Shown one piece after another: positions 1 through 6,009 of a DNA stretch of 10,656 nt. Position numbers and translations under genes: made by a program. Below the pieces are notes generated by a model. That model did not search any database and was not told the origin of the DNA. It was given only the letters and a program-made list of their open reading frames with translations. The first letter of the stretch is position 1. The number at the start of each line of letters is the position of its first letter. Where the stretch lies: the NCBI GenBank assembly GCA_001796995.1, contig MGOB01000063.1, positions 30,068 to 40,723 of the forward strand. Direction: 5' to 3'. This DNA is from Chloroflexi bacterium RBG_16_68_14 (GTDB lineage Bacteria; Chloroflexota; Dehalococcoidia; DSTF01; RBG-16-68-14).

Positions 1-981
1 ATGGCGACGCTGCTGGAGCAGGCGCCGGCGGCCACGGGCGCTGTCCTGGTCTACCCGCTGCTCTTGGAGCGCAAGCGCCAGCTCCTGCGAGCTTCGGTCC
101 TGGAGGGCGCTGTCGACTCGCGGTTCGAGGCGGCCATGGACGCCTTCCAGGAGGATCTGGCCGCGCTGGAGTTCTCCCTGGTGCAGAATCAGGAGCTGTA
201 CCGCATCCTGGAGGAGGGGGAGGTGGCCCTGCTGGACAGCTTCGGTGTGCTCATGGCCGGTGTCCTCCCTGAGGAGCAGTGGCAGGCGGCCCAGGAGACG
301 CTGGGCGTCTGCACGCTGGCGCTGGTGCCCATGGTGGTGGAGAACGAACCCCTGGGCCTGGTGGCCTTCGCATTCCAGGACGAGGCGATCGAGGTGGAGG
401 CGCTGGAGCTGCTGGTGGGCCACCTGACGCTGGCACTGCGGGACTTGCTGGTGCGAGACGAGGCGGTGCGTTTCGGCGATATCGATCCCGTGACCTGGGT
501 GCATAACCGCCGTCACCTGATGCTGGCGCTGGAGAGCGAGATAGTGCGCGCGGGCCGCTACGGCCGGCCGCTCTCGCTGGTGGTGCTTGACGTCGATGAC
601 TTCCGCCAATTCAACGAGACCTATGGCCAGTCGACGGGCGACCGGCTGCTGCGCACCGTCGCTACCACCCTCGCCGAGGCCGTCTCGCCGCCGGAGTTGG
701 TGGCCCGCCTCCAGGACGACGACTTCGCGCTGCTGCTGCCGGAGACCAGCCGGGCGACGGCGGTGACCACCACCGCCCGACTGCTCGCTCACCTCTCGCG
801 CGTCTCCGTGTTCAGCGACGACGGAGCGGCGCCGGTCACCGTCAGCGTCGCCATCGCCTGCTTCCCGGAGGACGCTAGCACGCCCCGGGCGCTCCTCCAG
901 CGCGCGCTGGCCGATCTGGAGACGGCCAAGCGAGAGCGCGCGAACGAGAAGCCGCCGCAGGCCGCCGGCGGGCGCGCGTAG
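1..981 (+). CDS. GAF-GGDEF domain protein with degenerate GGDEF loop (probably 5'-truncated)
   Basis: The N-terminal part (about residues 1-150) looks like a GAF sensor domain, with a typical core around residues 103-145 (TLALVPMVVENEPLGLVAFAF). A GGDEF domain follows from about residue 160: the entry motif DPVTWVHNRR (162-171), metal-ligand candidate D197 in LVVLDVDDF, N205 and D214 at the guanine-contact positions. The signature loop reads R-L-Q-D-D-D-F (QDDDF at 238-242) where active cyclases have R-Y-G-G-D/E-E-F, so both glycines are lost. No RxxD inhibitory site is visible just upstream. Known of the family: such loops usually lack diguanylate cyclase activity and may bind c-di-GMP or GTP, or serve as partner domains. 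The window begins exactly at an ATG, and MATLLEQAP reads like the inside of a GAF first helix, so the true start probably lies upstream. No membrane segment is seen in this part. Confidence 0.85.
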   Translation: MATLLEQAPAATGAVLVYPLLLERKRQLLRASVLEGAVDSRFEAAMDAFQEDLAALEFSLVQNQELYRILEEGEVALLDSFGVLMAGVLPEEQWQAAQETLGVCTLALVPMVVENEPLGLVAFAFQDEAIEVEALELLVGHLTLALRDLLVRDEAVRFGDIDPVTWVHNRRHLMLALESEIVRAGRYGRPLSLVVLDVDDFRQFNETYGQSTGDRLLRTVATTLAEAVSPPELVARLQDDDFALLLPETSRATAVTTTARLLAHLSRVSVFSDDGAAPVTVSVAIACFPEDASTPRALLQRALADLETAKRERANEKPPQAAGGRA

Positions 982-1006
982 CTTCCCCCTTTCCGCTGGC
1001 CCGCCC

Positions 1007-1036
1007 TTGACCCGCGATCTTCCCTTACGGTAGCGT
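1007..1036 (+). promoter_or_regulatory. Candidate promoter of the SDR gene
   Basis: TTGACC at 1007-1012 and TAGCGT at 1031-1036 are separated by 18 bp. The -35 is close to TTGACA; the -10 fits only the relaxed TAnnnT pattern of high-GC bacteria. Transcription would start near 1043, leaving about 28 nt of leader with the GGAGG ribosome site. Inferred from sequence only. Confidence 0.4.
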
Positions 1037-1043
1037 GACCTCG

Positions 1044-1057
1044 CTTCGAATTCGAAG
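1044..1057. promoter_or_regulatory. 14-bp perfect palindrome, operator candidate
   Basis: CTTCGAATTCGAAG is a gapless perfect palindrome placed at the predicted transcription start, between the candidate -10 (1031-1036) and the ribosome site (about 1058-1063) of the SDR gene. The position suits a repressor that blocks initiation or early elongation. No regulator gene is adjacent, so the cognate protein is unknown. Confidence 0.35.
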
Positions 1058-1070
1058 GGAGGAGATCGCC

Positions 1071-1898
1071 ATGGACCTGAAGCTGACTGACCGCGTCGCG
1101 ATCGTCACCGGCTCCGGACGGGGCATCGGCCGCGCCATCGCCCTCACCCTGGCGGAGGAGGGGGCCCGCGTCTGCGTCAACGACATCTTCGACGATCGTA
1201 TCGAGGAGACGGTCGGGGAGATCCGTTCCCGCGGCGGTCAGGCGCTGGGCGTCAACGCCGACGTGACCGACTGGGGGCAGGTGGAGGCGATGGTGCGCCG
1301 GGTCATCGACGAGTGGGGCACGGTGCATATCCTGGTGAACAACGCCGGCATCCCGGCGCCGGTCGGCTCAGGCGAGGGCGCAGGGGGCGGCGCGGGCTTC
1401 TTCCAGGACACGGCGCGGGAGGCCTGGCCCCGGGTGATGAACGTCATCACCCACGGGGTGCTGCACTGCACCTATGCCTGTCTGGATGCCATGCTGCGCC
1501 AGCAGTACGGCAAGATCATCAGCATCGTCTCCGACGCGGGCCGGGTGGGCGAGCCGCGCCTGGCCGTCTACTCGCTGGCGAAGGCGGGCGTCATCGGTTT
1601 CAGCAAGGCGCTGGCGAAGGAGGCGGGGCGCTTCAAGATCAACGTGAACTGCATCTCGCCGGGCGCTACCCAGACCGAGGCGCTGGTTGGCAGCCCCGTC
1701 GCCGGCGCCGGCGCCGACCCGCAGGCGCAGGAGCGCTTCCAGGCGCTGCTCCGCCAGTACCCGCTGGGGCGCGGCCTCCAGCGCATCGGCCAGCCCCAGG
1801 ACATCGCCGACGCGGTGGCGTTCCTGGTCTCGGACCGGGCCGAGTGGATCACCGGCCAGGTGCTGAGCGTTAACGGCGGCTACGCGATGGTGGGCTAG
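1071..1898 (+). CDS. SDR family NAD(P)-dependent oxidoreductase
   Basis: A 275-residue classical short-chain dehydrogenase/reductase, expected to oxidise or reduce an alcohol/ketone with NAD(P)(H) in the cytoplasm. The Rossmann motif TGSGRGIG is at 13-20, NNAG at 90-93, catalytic N124, S154, Y167 and K171 (YSLAK), and the C-terminal SPGATQTE and ITGQVLSVNGGY segments are typical of the FabG/3-oxoacyl reductase-like branch. It is longer than FabG (about 245 residues) because of a glycine-rich insertion after NNAG (about residues 97-112, GSGEGAGGGAGFF), near where substrate would enter. The ATG at 1071 was chosen because GGGAGGAG lies just upstream; an in-frame GTG at 1035 lacks such a site and would add residues before the normal SDR N-terminus. 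The substrate cannot be told: it could be an acyl-CoA, a sugar or a xenobiotic alcohol. Confidence 0.93.
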   Translation: MDLKLTDRVAIVTGSGRGIGRAIALTLAEEGARVCVNDIFDDRIEETVGEIRSRGGQALGVNADVTDWGQVEAMVRRVIDEWGTVHILVNNAGIPAPVGSGEGAGGGAGFFQDTAREAWPRVMNVITHGVLHCTYACLDAMLRQQYGKIISIVSDAGRVGEPRLAVYSLAKAGVIGFSKALAKEAGRFKINVNCISPGATQTEALVGSPVAGAGADPQAQERFQALLRQYPLGRGLQRIGQPQDIADAVAFLVSDRAEWITGQVLSVNGGYAMVG

Positions 1899-2011
1899 GC
1901 GGAAAATAGAAGCGGGAGGCGAGAGGCGGGATCCAACCCCGCTGTTAGTGCCCATGCAACTTAATCCTCACCTACGCTGATGGCGAGCTGCCGGGCGGCT
2001 GTCTGAAGCTG

Positions 2012-2071
2012 CTCCCTCACCCCCGGCCCCTCTCCCTCGTTAACGAGGGAGAGGGGCCGGGGGTGAGGGAG
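2012..2071. repeat. 60-bp perfect palindrome in a convergent gap
   Basis: Two 30-bp arms, beginning CTCCCTCACCCCCGG and meeting at the central GTTAAC, are exact reverse complements with no spacer and no mismatch; the symmetry ends at 2011/2072. It lies between the SDR gene (ends 1898) and the convergent phosphotriesterase-like gene (ends 2118), so it could act as a bidirectional transcription barrier, though there is no clean T-tract. Its first 27 bases match 6142-6168 with a single difference, showing it belongs to a dispersed repeat family. The remainder of 1899-2117 shows no gene. Confidence 0.9.
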
Positions 2072-2117
2072 TGTCAATACCGCAGCATACTCAGCGCGGA
2101 AAAAAGTTGGAGGGGCA

Positions 2118-3071
2118 CTAGTACGGCCCCGAGTGCTCGAAGATGCGGCGCGGGCTCTCCACCGTCATCTGCCGGATCTGCTCCTCGTTGACGCCGGCTT
2201 TGCGTAGGGCGGGCAGCGCATCTTCGCTGATGTGGCGGAAATGCCAGTTGGGCACCGTGCTCCTGACCAGCTCGGCCGGGTACCAGTCGATGTAGCAGGA
2301 GGCGTCGTGGCTCAGCACCAGGCGGTCGGCGTAGCCCAGCTCGCAGAGCCGGGCGATAACCGCCACCCGCTTCTCGGTGGGGAGATAGATGTCGATGCCG
2401 AAGCGGTCCATGCCCAGGTAGGAGCCCCGCTTCAGCATCTCTTCCAGGTAGCCGATGTCCTCCGTGTCGCCGCTGTGGCCGATGATGACGCGGCCCAGGT
2501 CGACGCCCTCCTCCGCGAAGACCTTCTGCTGGTCCAGCCCCCGTCGAGTGCCGGAGTGGGTGTGGGTGGAGATGGGCGCGCCGGTGCGCCGGTGGGCGCG
2601 GGCGACGGCGCGGAGCACCTTCTCGACGCCGGGCGTGACGCCGGGCTCGTCGGTAGCGCACTTGAGGATCGCTGCCTTCACCTTCGTCCCCTGGATGCCT
2701 CCGGTGATGTCGCGCACGAACAGGTCGACCATCACATCGATGTCGCGGTTTTGGAAGTACTGGGGCAGCTCGTTGTAGGTGTAGAGGCCGGTGGCGATGA
2801 TGACGTTGAGCGAGATACCTTCCAGCGCGCGCTGGAGTCGCGGGATGTTGCGGCCCAGCCCCAGCACGGTGAGGTCGACGAAGGTCTGGACACCTAGGTC
2901 GGCCAGCTCGCGCAGCTTCTCCCGCGCGGAGGCGATCTGCGCCTCTTCGTCCCAGACGGAGGGGAAGCTCTCGGGCACGCCCTGGGAGAGGACGAAGACG
3001 TGCTCGTGCATCAGCGTGAAGCCGAGCTGCGCCGTATCGATAGGTCCGCGTAGCGTCTCTACCTGGGGCAT
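2118..3071 (-). CDS. Phosphotriesterase-family metal-dependent hydrolase (PTE/lactonase-like)
   Basis: A 317-residue TIM-barrel amidohydrolase of the phosphotriesterase family, which contains binuclear-metal organophosphate hydrolases, lactonases (PLL) and proteins of unknown substrate. The full ligand set is visible: H22 and H24 (MHEHV), K137 (AAILKCATDEPGVTP, the lysine carboxylated in the family), H170 (ISTHTH), H199 (VIIGHSGD) and D256 (LVLSHDAS). It should therefore be catalytically competent. The length matches the family, with no signal peptide, so it is probably cytoplasmic. The ATG at 3071 has GGGAGGA at ideal spacing; a longer reading to 3170 would start inside the promoter. It is transcribed alone, with a strong candidate promoter at 3121-3149. 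Lactonase is the more likely natural activity than phosphotriesterase, but that is family knowledge, not seen here. Confidence 0.93.
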   Translation of the reverse strand: MPQVETLRGPIDTAQLGFTLMHEHVFVLSQGVPESFPSVWDEEAQIASAREKLRELADLGVQTFVDLTVLGLGRNIPRLQRALEGISLNVIIATGLYTYNELPQYFQNRDIDVMVDLFVRDITGGIQGTKVKAAILKCATDEPGVTPGVEKVLRAVARAHRRTGAPISTHTHSGTRRGLDQQKVFAEEGVDLGRVIIGHSGDTEDIGYLEEMLKRGSYLGMDRFGIDIYLPTEKRVAVIARLCELGYADRLVLSHDASCYIDWYPAELVRSTVPNWHFRHISEDALPALRKAGVNEEQIRQMTVESPRRIFEHSGPY

Positions 3072-3120
3072 GGTGCTCCTCCCGAAGCTAAGCGCGAGGG
3101 GGCTGAGGCTACCGCCAGCG

Positions 3121-3149
3121 AGTATTCGCGACGGGGCGGCCAATGTCAA
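3121..3149 (-). promoter_or_regulatory. Sigma70-type promoter of the phosphotriesterase-like gene
   Basis: On the minus strand a perfect TTGACA (3144-3149) is followed after exactly 17 bp by AATACT (3121-3126), 4 of 6 matches to TATAAT. Transcription would start near 3114, giving a leader of about 43 nt that includes GCGCTTAGCTT (3085-3095) and the ribosome site. Confidence 0.6.
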
Positions 3150-3174
3150 GCTGAGGTCCGGGTGGCCCAACTGC

Positions 3175-3225
3175 CCGCGGGACAGGCTTCAGCCTGTCGG
3201 CGTCGGGCTAAAGCCCGACCCGCGG
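3175..3225. repeat. Y-shaped (three-way junction) repeat element 1
   Basis: Closing stem CCGCGG (3175-3180) pairs with CCGCGG (3220-3225). Inside sit two 8-bp hairpins, GACAGGCT-tc-AGCCTGTC (3181-3198) and GTCGGGCT-aa-AGCCCGAC (3202-3219). Only GGC between the hairpins and the two 2-nt turns are unpaired, so the element is flush. It lies just upstream of the phosphotriesterase-like promoter. REP-like in character; no transposase is visible nearby. Confidence 0.85.
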
Positions 3226-3269
3226 TTGTATTCAGCATCCGGGGTCTGGGCGTCTATACTGGGCAGGAG

Positions 3270-3325
3270 AAAAGAAAAATGCCGAGGCTTTTGTAGGTAG
3301 GACGACTACAGCGCGGCCTCGGCAT
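3270..3325 (-). terminator. Intrinsic terminator, minus strand
   Basis: Read on the minus strand, ATGCCGAGGC (3316-3325) and GCCTCGGCAT (3279-3288) form a perfect 10-bp stem, followed at once by TTTTCTTTTC. The large loop holds a second 5-bp stem (CTACA/TGTAG on the plus strand at 3306-3310 and 3292-3296). On the plus strand the hairpin is followed by GAGCAGA, not a T-tract, so it works in one direction. No minus-strand protein gene ends just before it. Confidence 0.7.
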
Positions 3326-3381
3326 GAGCAGAGGCCCGATACTGGTGGCAGAGGGAATCGGACGTGCTCCGCTTGTAGTCA
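3270..3381 (-). ncRNA. Candidate small RNA or attenuated leader
   Basis: A minus-strand promoter (3388-3417) predicts a start near 3381, and a strong intrinsic terminator ends near 3270, defining a transcript of about 112 nt without a convincing reading frame. It lies upstream of the phosphotriesterase-like gene in the same orientation, so it could be a free small RNA or a 5' leader whose terminator must be bypassed; that gene having its own promoter at 3121-3149 favours the first. I recognise no known RNA family. Confidence 0.4.
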
Positions 3382-3387
3382 CTTACT

Positions 3388-3417
3388 ATACTACAGCTTA
3401 GCAAGCGCTAAGATCAA
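3388..3417 (-). promoter_or_regulatory. Candidate minus-strand promoter
   Basis: TTGATC (3412-3417) and TAGTAT (3388-3393) are spaced by 18 bp, with an inverted repeat filling most of the spacer. The same AT-rich patch gives TATACT on the plus strand (3387-3392), a possible -10 for the gene at 3458, though no good plus-strand -35 accompanies it. Confidence 0.45.
3397..3412. promoter_or_regulatory. Inverted repeat CTTAGC-N4-GCTAAG, operator candidate
   Basis: CTTAGC (3397-3402), AAGC, GCTAAG (3407-3412) form a perfect dyad within the spacer of the minus-strand promoter and about 45 bp before the plus-strand gene. A protein bound here could affect both directions. Related CTTAGC motifs lie in the promoter of the gene starting at 5999 and in the leader of the gene starting at 3071. 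Confidence 0.4.
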
Positions 3418-3424
3418 GGGTTTT

Positions 3425-3445
3425 CTGAACGCCGTTCAGTAAAAT
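3425..3445 (+). promoter_or_regulatory. Operator-like dyad CTGAACG-C-CGTTCAG abutting TAAAAT
   Basis: A perfect 7-bp dyad with a one-base centre (3425-3439) directly precedes TAAAAT (3440-3445), a 5-of-6 match to a -10 box. The arrangement resembles TetR-type operators that overlap promoters. Two cautions: no good -35 lies at 16-18 bp, and a start near 3452 would cut into the ribosome site (GGAGG, 3449-3453). The dyad may instead act downstream of an upstream start. Confidence 0.4.
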
Positions 3446-3457
3446 TCTGGAGGAGTT

Positions 3458-4570
3458 ATGGTCGAGGCGGGCGTCAGCTACTTCAGCAGCCGGGACCTGC
3501 GCCACGCGCGGGAGGACCTGGAGGAGATGGTCACTCACGGCTGCACCTACGCGGTGCACTGCTTCACGGAGACCGACCTGCTCTACTATCGCGGCGCCAT
3601 GCAGGAGGTGCTGCGGGCGACGCGGGATGCCGGCCTGGAGGCGTGGCTGGACCCCTGGGGCGTGACCGGCATCTTCAGCGGCGAGAGCCTCTCGCGCTTC
3701 CTGGTCGACCACCCGGAGGCGCTGCAGCAGCGCTCCGACGGCCGTCCGGCGCCCGCCGCCTGCCCCAACCACCCGGAGCCCCGCCGCTTCCTGCTCGATT
3801 GGGTCGCCGCGGCGGCGGAGGCGGGCGGCCAGGTGGCCTTCTGGGACGAACCCCACTTTGACATCCCCCTCTGGCGGGGCGACCGCTCCGGCGTCTGGGC
3901 CTGTCGCTGCGGCCACTGTCAGGAGCGCTTCCGCGACTTCGCCGGCGGGCCGCTGCCGGAGCGGATGGACGACCAGGTGCGCGCCTTCCGCGAGCGCTCC
4001 CTCATCGACCTGCTGGCGGAGCTCTCGGCGGCGGCGCGGCGGCAGGGCATGCGCAACGCCCTCTGCCTGCTGCCGGTCGACCTGGAGGGGGTGGGGCTGG
4101 TCGAGCTGGCGCGTCGGGTGGAGGAGCGCTGGCGGAAGTGGGCGCAGGAGGCGGGCGGAACGCCGGCGGACGATGAGCCCTGGCGCTCGGTCGGCATCCG
4201 CGACTGGGACGCCGCCGCTGCCATCCCGGACCTGGACATCCTGGGCTGTGATCCCTACTGGTACTTCTACCGCACGGAGCCGGAGCCCTTCGTGCGCGCC
4301 TTCACCCGGCGCACGGCGGAGACGGCGCGTCGCCACGGCCGGGACGTGCAGATCTGGGTGCAGGCCTTCTCCGTGCCGGAGGGGCGGGAGGAGGAGCTGG
4401 CGCTGGGCCTGCGGGTGGCGGCGGAGGAGGGGGCGACGCACCTGGCCGCCTGGAGCTATCGCGCCACCGAGAGCATGTCGTCCATCCGCTGCGCGCGGCC
4501 GGAGGTGGCCTGGCGGGTGCTGGGGGAGACGTTCCGGGAGCTGCGGGGCATGGAGGACCTTCCCTCGTAG
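3458..4570 (+). CDS. Uncharacterised protein, probably TIM-barrel glycoside-hydrolase-like
   Basis: A 370-residue protein that I cannot assign to a named family. Alternating strand-helix pattern, HGCTYAVHCFTETDLLYY near the N-terminus, a strand ending VAFWDEPHF (E131) and late strands DILGCDPYWYF and QIWVQAF suggest a (beta/alpha)8 barrel of the glycoside-hydrolase type, E131 being a candidate acid/base. Just after it, WACRCGHCQERF gives a CxCxxC motif (C149, C151, C154), similar to cysteine-rich loops in some poorly studied putative glycosidases; it could bind a metal. No signal peptide, so it is probably cytoplasmic. The ATG at 3458 has GGAGG four bases upstream. It is transcribed alone, divergent from the 3071 gene. 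It could equally be a non-catalytic barrel or an isomerase-like enzyme; function unknown. Confidence 0.85.
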   Translation: MVEAGVSYFSSRDLRHAREDLEEMVTHGCTYAVHCFTETDLLYYRGAMQEVLRATRDAGLEAWLDPWGVTGIFSGESLSRFLVDHPEALQQRSDGRPAPAACPNHPEPRRFLLDWVAAAAEAGGQVAFWDEPHFDIPLWRGDRSGVWACRCGHCQERFRDFAGGPLPERMDDQVRAFRERSLIDLLAELSAAARRQGMRNALCLLPVDLEGVGLVELARRVEERWRKWAQEAGGTPADDEPWRSVGIRDWDAAAAIPDLDILGCDPYWYFYRTEPEPFVRAFTRRTAETARRHGRDVQIWVQAFSVPEGREEELALGLRVAAEEGATHLAAWSYRATESMSSIRCARPEVAWRVLGETFRELRGMEDLPS

Positions 4571-4620
4571 GGGTCCCGACAGGTCGGGGCCCAGGACAGA
4601 GCCGGAACTCTGTCCCTACG
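4566..4620. repeat. Y-shaped repeat element 2, overlapping a stop codon
   Basis: Closing stem CGTAG (4566-4570) pairs with CTACG (4616-4620). Inside are hairpin A (4571-4592, GGGTCCCGAC/GTCGGGGCCC around AG, one wobble pair) and hairpin B (4594-4615, GGACAGAG/CTCTGTCC around CCGGAA). A single base (4593) joins them. The 5' arm contains the TAG stop of the preceding gene. It lies between convergent genes and may damp read-through, but there is no T-tract. The rest of the gap to 4697 shows nothing clear. Confidence 0.85.
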
Positions 4621-4697
4621 TGCCTGGGCTCCTACTGACCAGCCCTGAGCTACTCGATCGGCGGCGGCGCTGTCCGGCCCCCCTTGCGCCCAAGCGG

Positions 4698-5180
4698 TTA
4701 CAACCCCTCCTGCTTCCGCCACTCGAGGATGTGCTGGGCGTGCTCTTGGTCGTGTTCGGCCGTGATTTGAACGAGTACTCGGCCGAATTGCCCCTCCACC
4801 AGAACCGAGTCGGGGAGCCGGGCGACGGCCGCCAGGAAGTCGGCGCGAAGGATGTCCAGTTCCCGGAGCACCTGCGGGAGCGACAGATTCCGCCTCAGGG
4901 ACATGATCATGGCGTTCATCGGATCGAAGTTGGCGGCATAGAGGTCGATGCTCGCCAGGACCGGGGTGTCTCCGCGGGCAAGGCGCGCCAGGTCTGGCAG
5001 CGCCGTCTCCTCCCAGGACGCCACGTGCGAGAGGACATCCTTCACCGACCACTCTCCCACCGCTCCGGTCTGGGTCAGTTGCTCGTCCGACAATCCTTGG
5101 AAGCTCGCCCGCAGCTCGTTCCTGGCCTGCTCCAGGTCCCGGACGAGCCGTTCTCTATCGTCGCCTGGCCTCGACGTCAT
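4698..5180 (-). CDS. DinB-family (DinB/YfiT-like) four-helix metal-binding protein
   Basis: A 160-residue, mostly helical protein of the DinB/YfiT-like superfamily. The family's three-histidine metal site is visible: H52 (VLSHVASWEE) and H143/H147 (TAEHDQEHAQHILEWRK, H-x3-H). The GEWSVKDVLSHVASWE stretch is the family's most recognisable segment, and the length is typical. Members include thiol-dependent S-transferases and damage-induced proteins, many uncharacterised; the substrate here is unknown. It is the second gene of a two-gene unit, starting 27 nt after the methyltransferase stop (5208), with a modest GGAG upstream of its ATG, so co-transcription from the promoter at 6010-6038 is likely. 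A role in handling a reactive small molecule together with the methyltransferase is a guess. Confidence 0.88.
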   Translation of the reverse strand: MTSRPGDDRERLVRDLEQARNELRASFQGLSDEQLTQTGAVGEWSVKDVLSHVASWEETALPDLARLARGDTPVLASIDLYAANFDPMNAMIMSLRRNLSLPQVLRELDILRADFLAAVARLPDSVLVEGQFGRVLVQITAEHDQEHAQHILEWRKQEGL

Positions 5181-5207
5181 GCCACGCGCTCCAGGTAGGC
5201 TCCGGTC

Positions 5208-5999
5208 CTACGTCCTTGCCGCCGCGACCAGCACGCGGCGCCGATACGGCCGCCGCTCCAGCGTCAGCGAGAGCTCCATGAACAGGGCACCCACAGCAGC
5301 TTCGCCCATTTCCTGCGTTAGCGGCTCCTTCGCAGCCAGAAGAGAGGAGTAGGTCGTCGTCATCGGTTCTGGCCAGCCCGGAGCCTCATCGTAGACGTCA
5401 ACGCTGAAGCCGGCCTGCTCCAGTAGCGGGCGGTAGTCTTCGACTGGATCGGCCCCGAGGACCGGCAGGCCGGCGGCGCGGTCCGGATCTAGTTCGTAGG
5501 CGGTGAAGACCAGGCGTCCTCCTGGGCGCAGGATACGGGCGACCTCGGCCATGGCGGCGCGCTTGTCGGGCACGTACTGCAGCGCATCCTCACTCATCGC
5601 CCCATCGGCCGAACCGGCTTCCAGCCCGCTATCGGCGAACGAGCCCACGACGAATCGCGCCTGCTCGGCCAGCCCGAGTTTCACCGCCCGGGCACTCGCT
5701 TGCTCGACCGCGACTCGCGACACGTCTACGCCGATCAGGCGCGCCCCGGTTTCGCGCGCCACCCACAGCGCCGGGCCAGCCATGCCACAACCGAGATCGA
5801 CGAGCGTGTCGGCGGGCCGAAGGCGGAGTTCGGCGGCCACGCGCTGCAGTTCTCGCAGGGTGGTGAAGCTGATGTGCCCAAACTCCTCCGGGAAGTCGGG
5901 GCCTTCTGCATGCTCGTGCCACAGTCGCCGCAGGGTAGGGCTCTTCCCCGCCGCTGCGTACACCGCATCGTAGCCAGCCGAGACGAGGTCCTGCTCCAT
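5208..5999 (-). CDS. Class I SAM-dependent methyltransferase
   Basis: A 263-residue Rossmann-fold methyltransferase. SAM-binding motif I is VDLGCGMAGP (67-76), the acidic ribose-binding residue is D92 (IGVDVS), and ARILRPGGRLVF is the usual post-II motif. The first 60 residues form a helical cap and the C-terminal third is likely the substrate region. It resembles UbiE/sarcosine-type small-molecule methyltransferases, but the acceptor cannot be told. The ATG at 5999 has no Shine-Dalgarno; a consensus-like promoter predicts a start about 4 nt upstream, so the message is probably leaderless. It heads a unit with the DinB-family gene 27 nt downstream. It is not a close copy of the methyltransferases at 8581-10193: it lacks their CQGSLDHF motif. 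Confidence 0.93.
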   Translation of the reverse strand: MEQDLVSAGYDAVYAAAGKSPTLRRLWHEHAEGPDFPEEFGHISFTTLRELQRVAAELRLRPADTLVDLGCGMAGPALWVARETGARLIGVDVSRVAVEQASARAVKLGLAEQARFVVGSFADSGLEAGSADGAMSEDALQYVPDKRAAMAEVARILRPGGRLVFTAYELDPDRAAGLPVLGADPVEDYRPLLEQAGFSVDVYDEAPGWPEPMTTTYSSLLAAKEPLTQEMGEAAVGALFMELSLTLERRPYRRRVLVAAART

Positions 6000-6009
6000 C
6001 GCAGCAGGA

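Noticed and set aside
1035..1070. Upstream GTG start for the SDR gene
   Set aside because: It would overlap the candidate -10, has no ribosome site and adds residues before the usual SDR N-terminus; the ATG at 1071 follows GGGAGGAG.
1908..1945. Possible terminator GCGGG...CCCGC after the SDR gene
   Set aside because: Only five base pairs and no following T-tract; the 60-bp palindrome further on is a better candidate.
3072..3170. Longer N-terminus for the phosphotriesterase-like gene
   Set aside because: It would run through a consensus promoter and leader; the ATG at 3071 has an ideal ribosome site and matches the family start.
3343..3368. tRNA/tmRNA-like 3' end on the minus strand (GTCCGATTCCC...GCCACCA)
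   Set aside because: The T-loop-like TCCGATT is followed by CCA at roughly the right distance, but the T-stem does not pair and no acceptor 5' strand, D-arm or anticodon arm is present.
3398..4441. Minus-strand open frame of 347 codons
   Set aside because: Antisense to the well-supported 3458-4570 gene, Arg/His/Pro-rich composition and no recognisable motif.
3858..5198. Long plus-strand open frame of 446 codons
   Set aside because: It is very rich in Arg, Ser and Ala with no domain pattern, reads the 3458-4570 gene in another frame and continues antisense through the DinB gene. A product of GC-rich codon structure.
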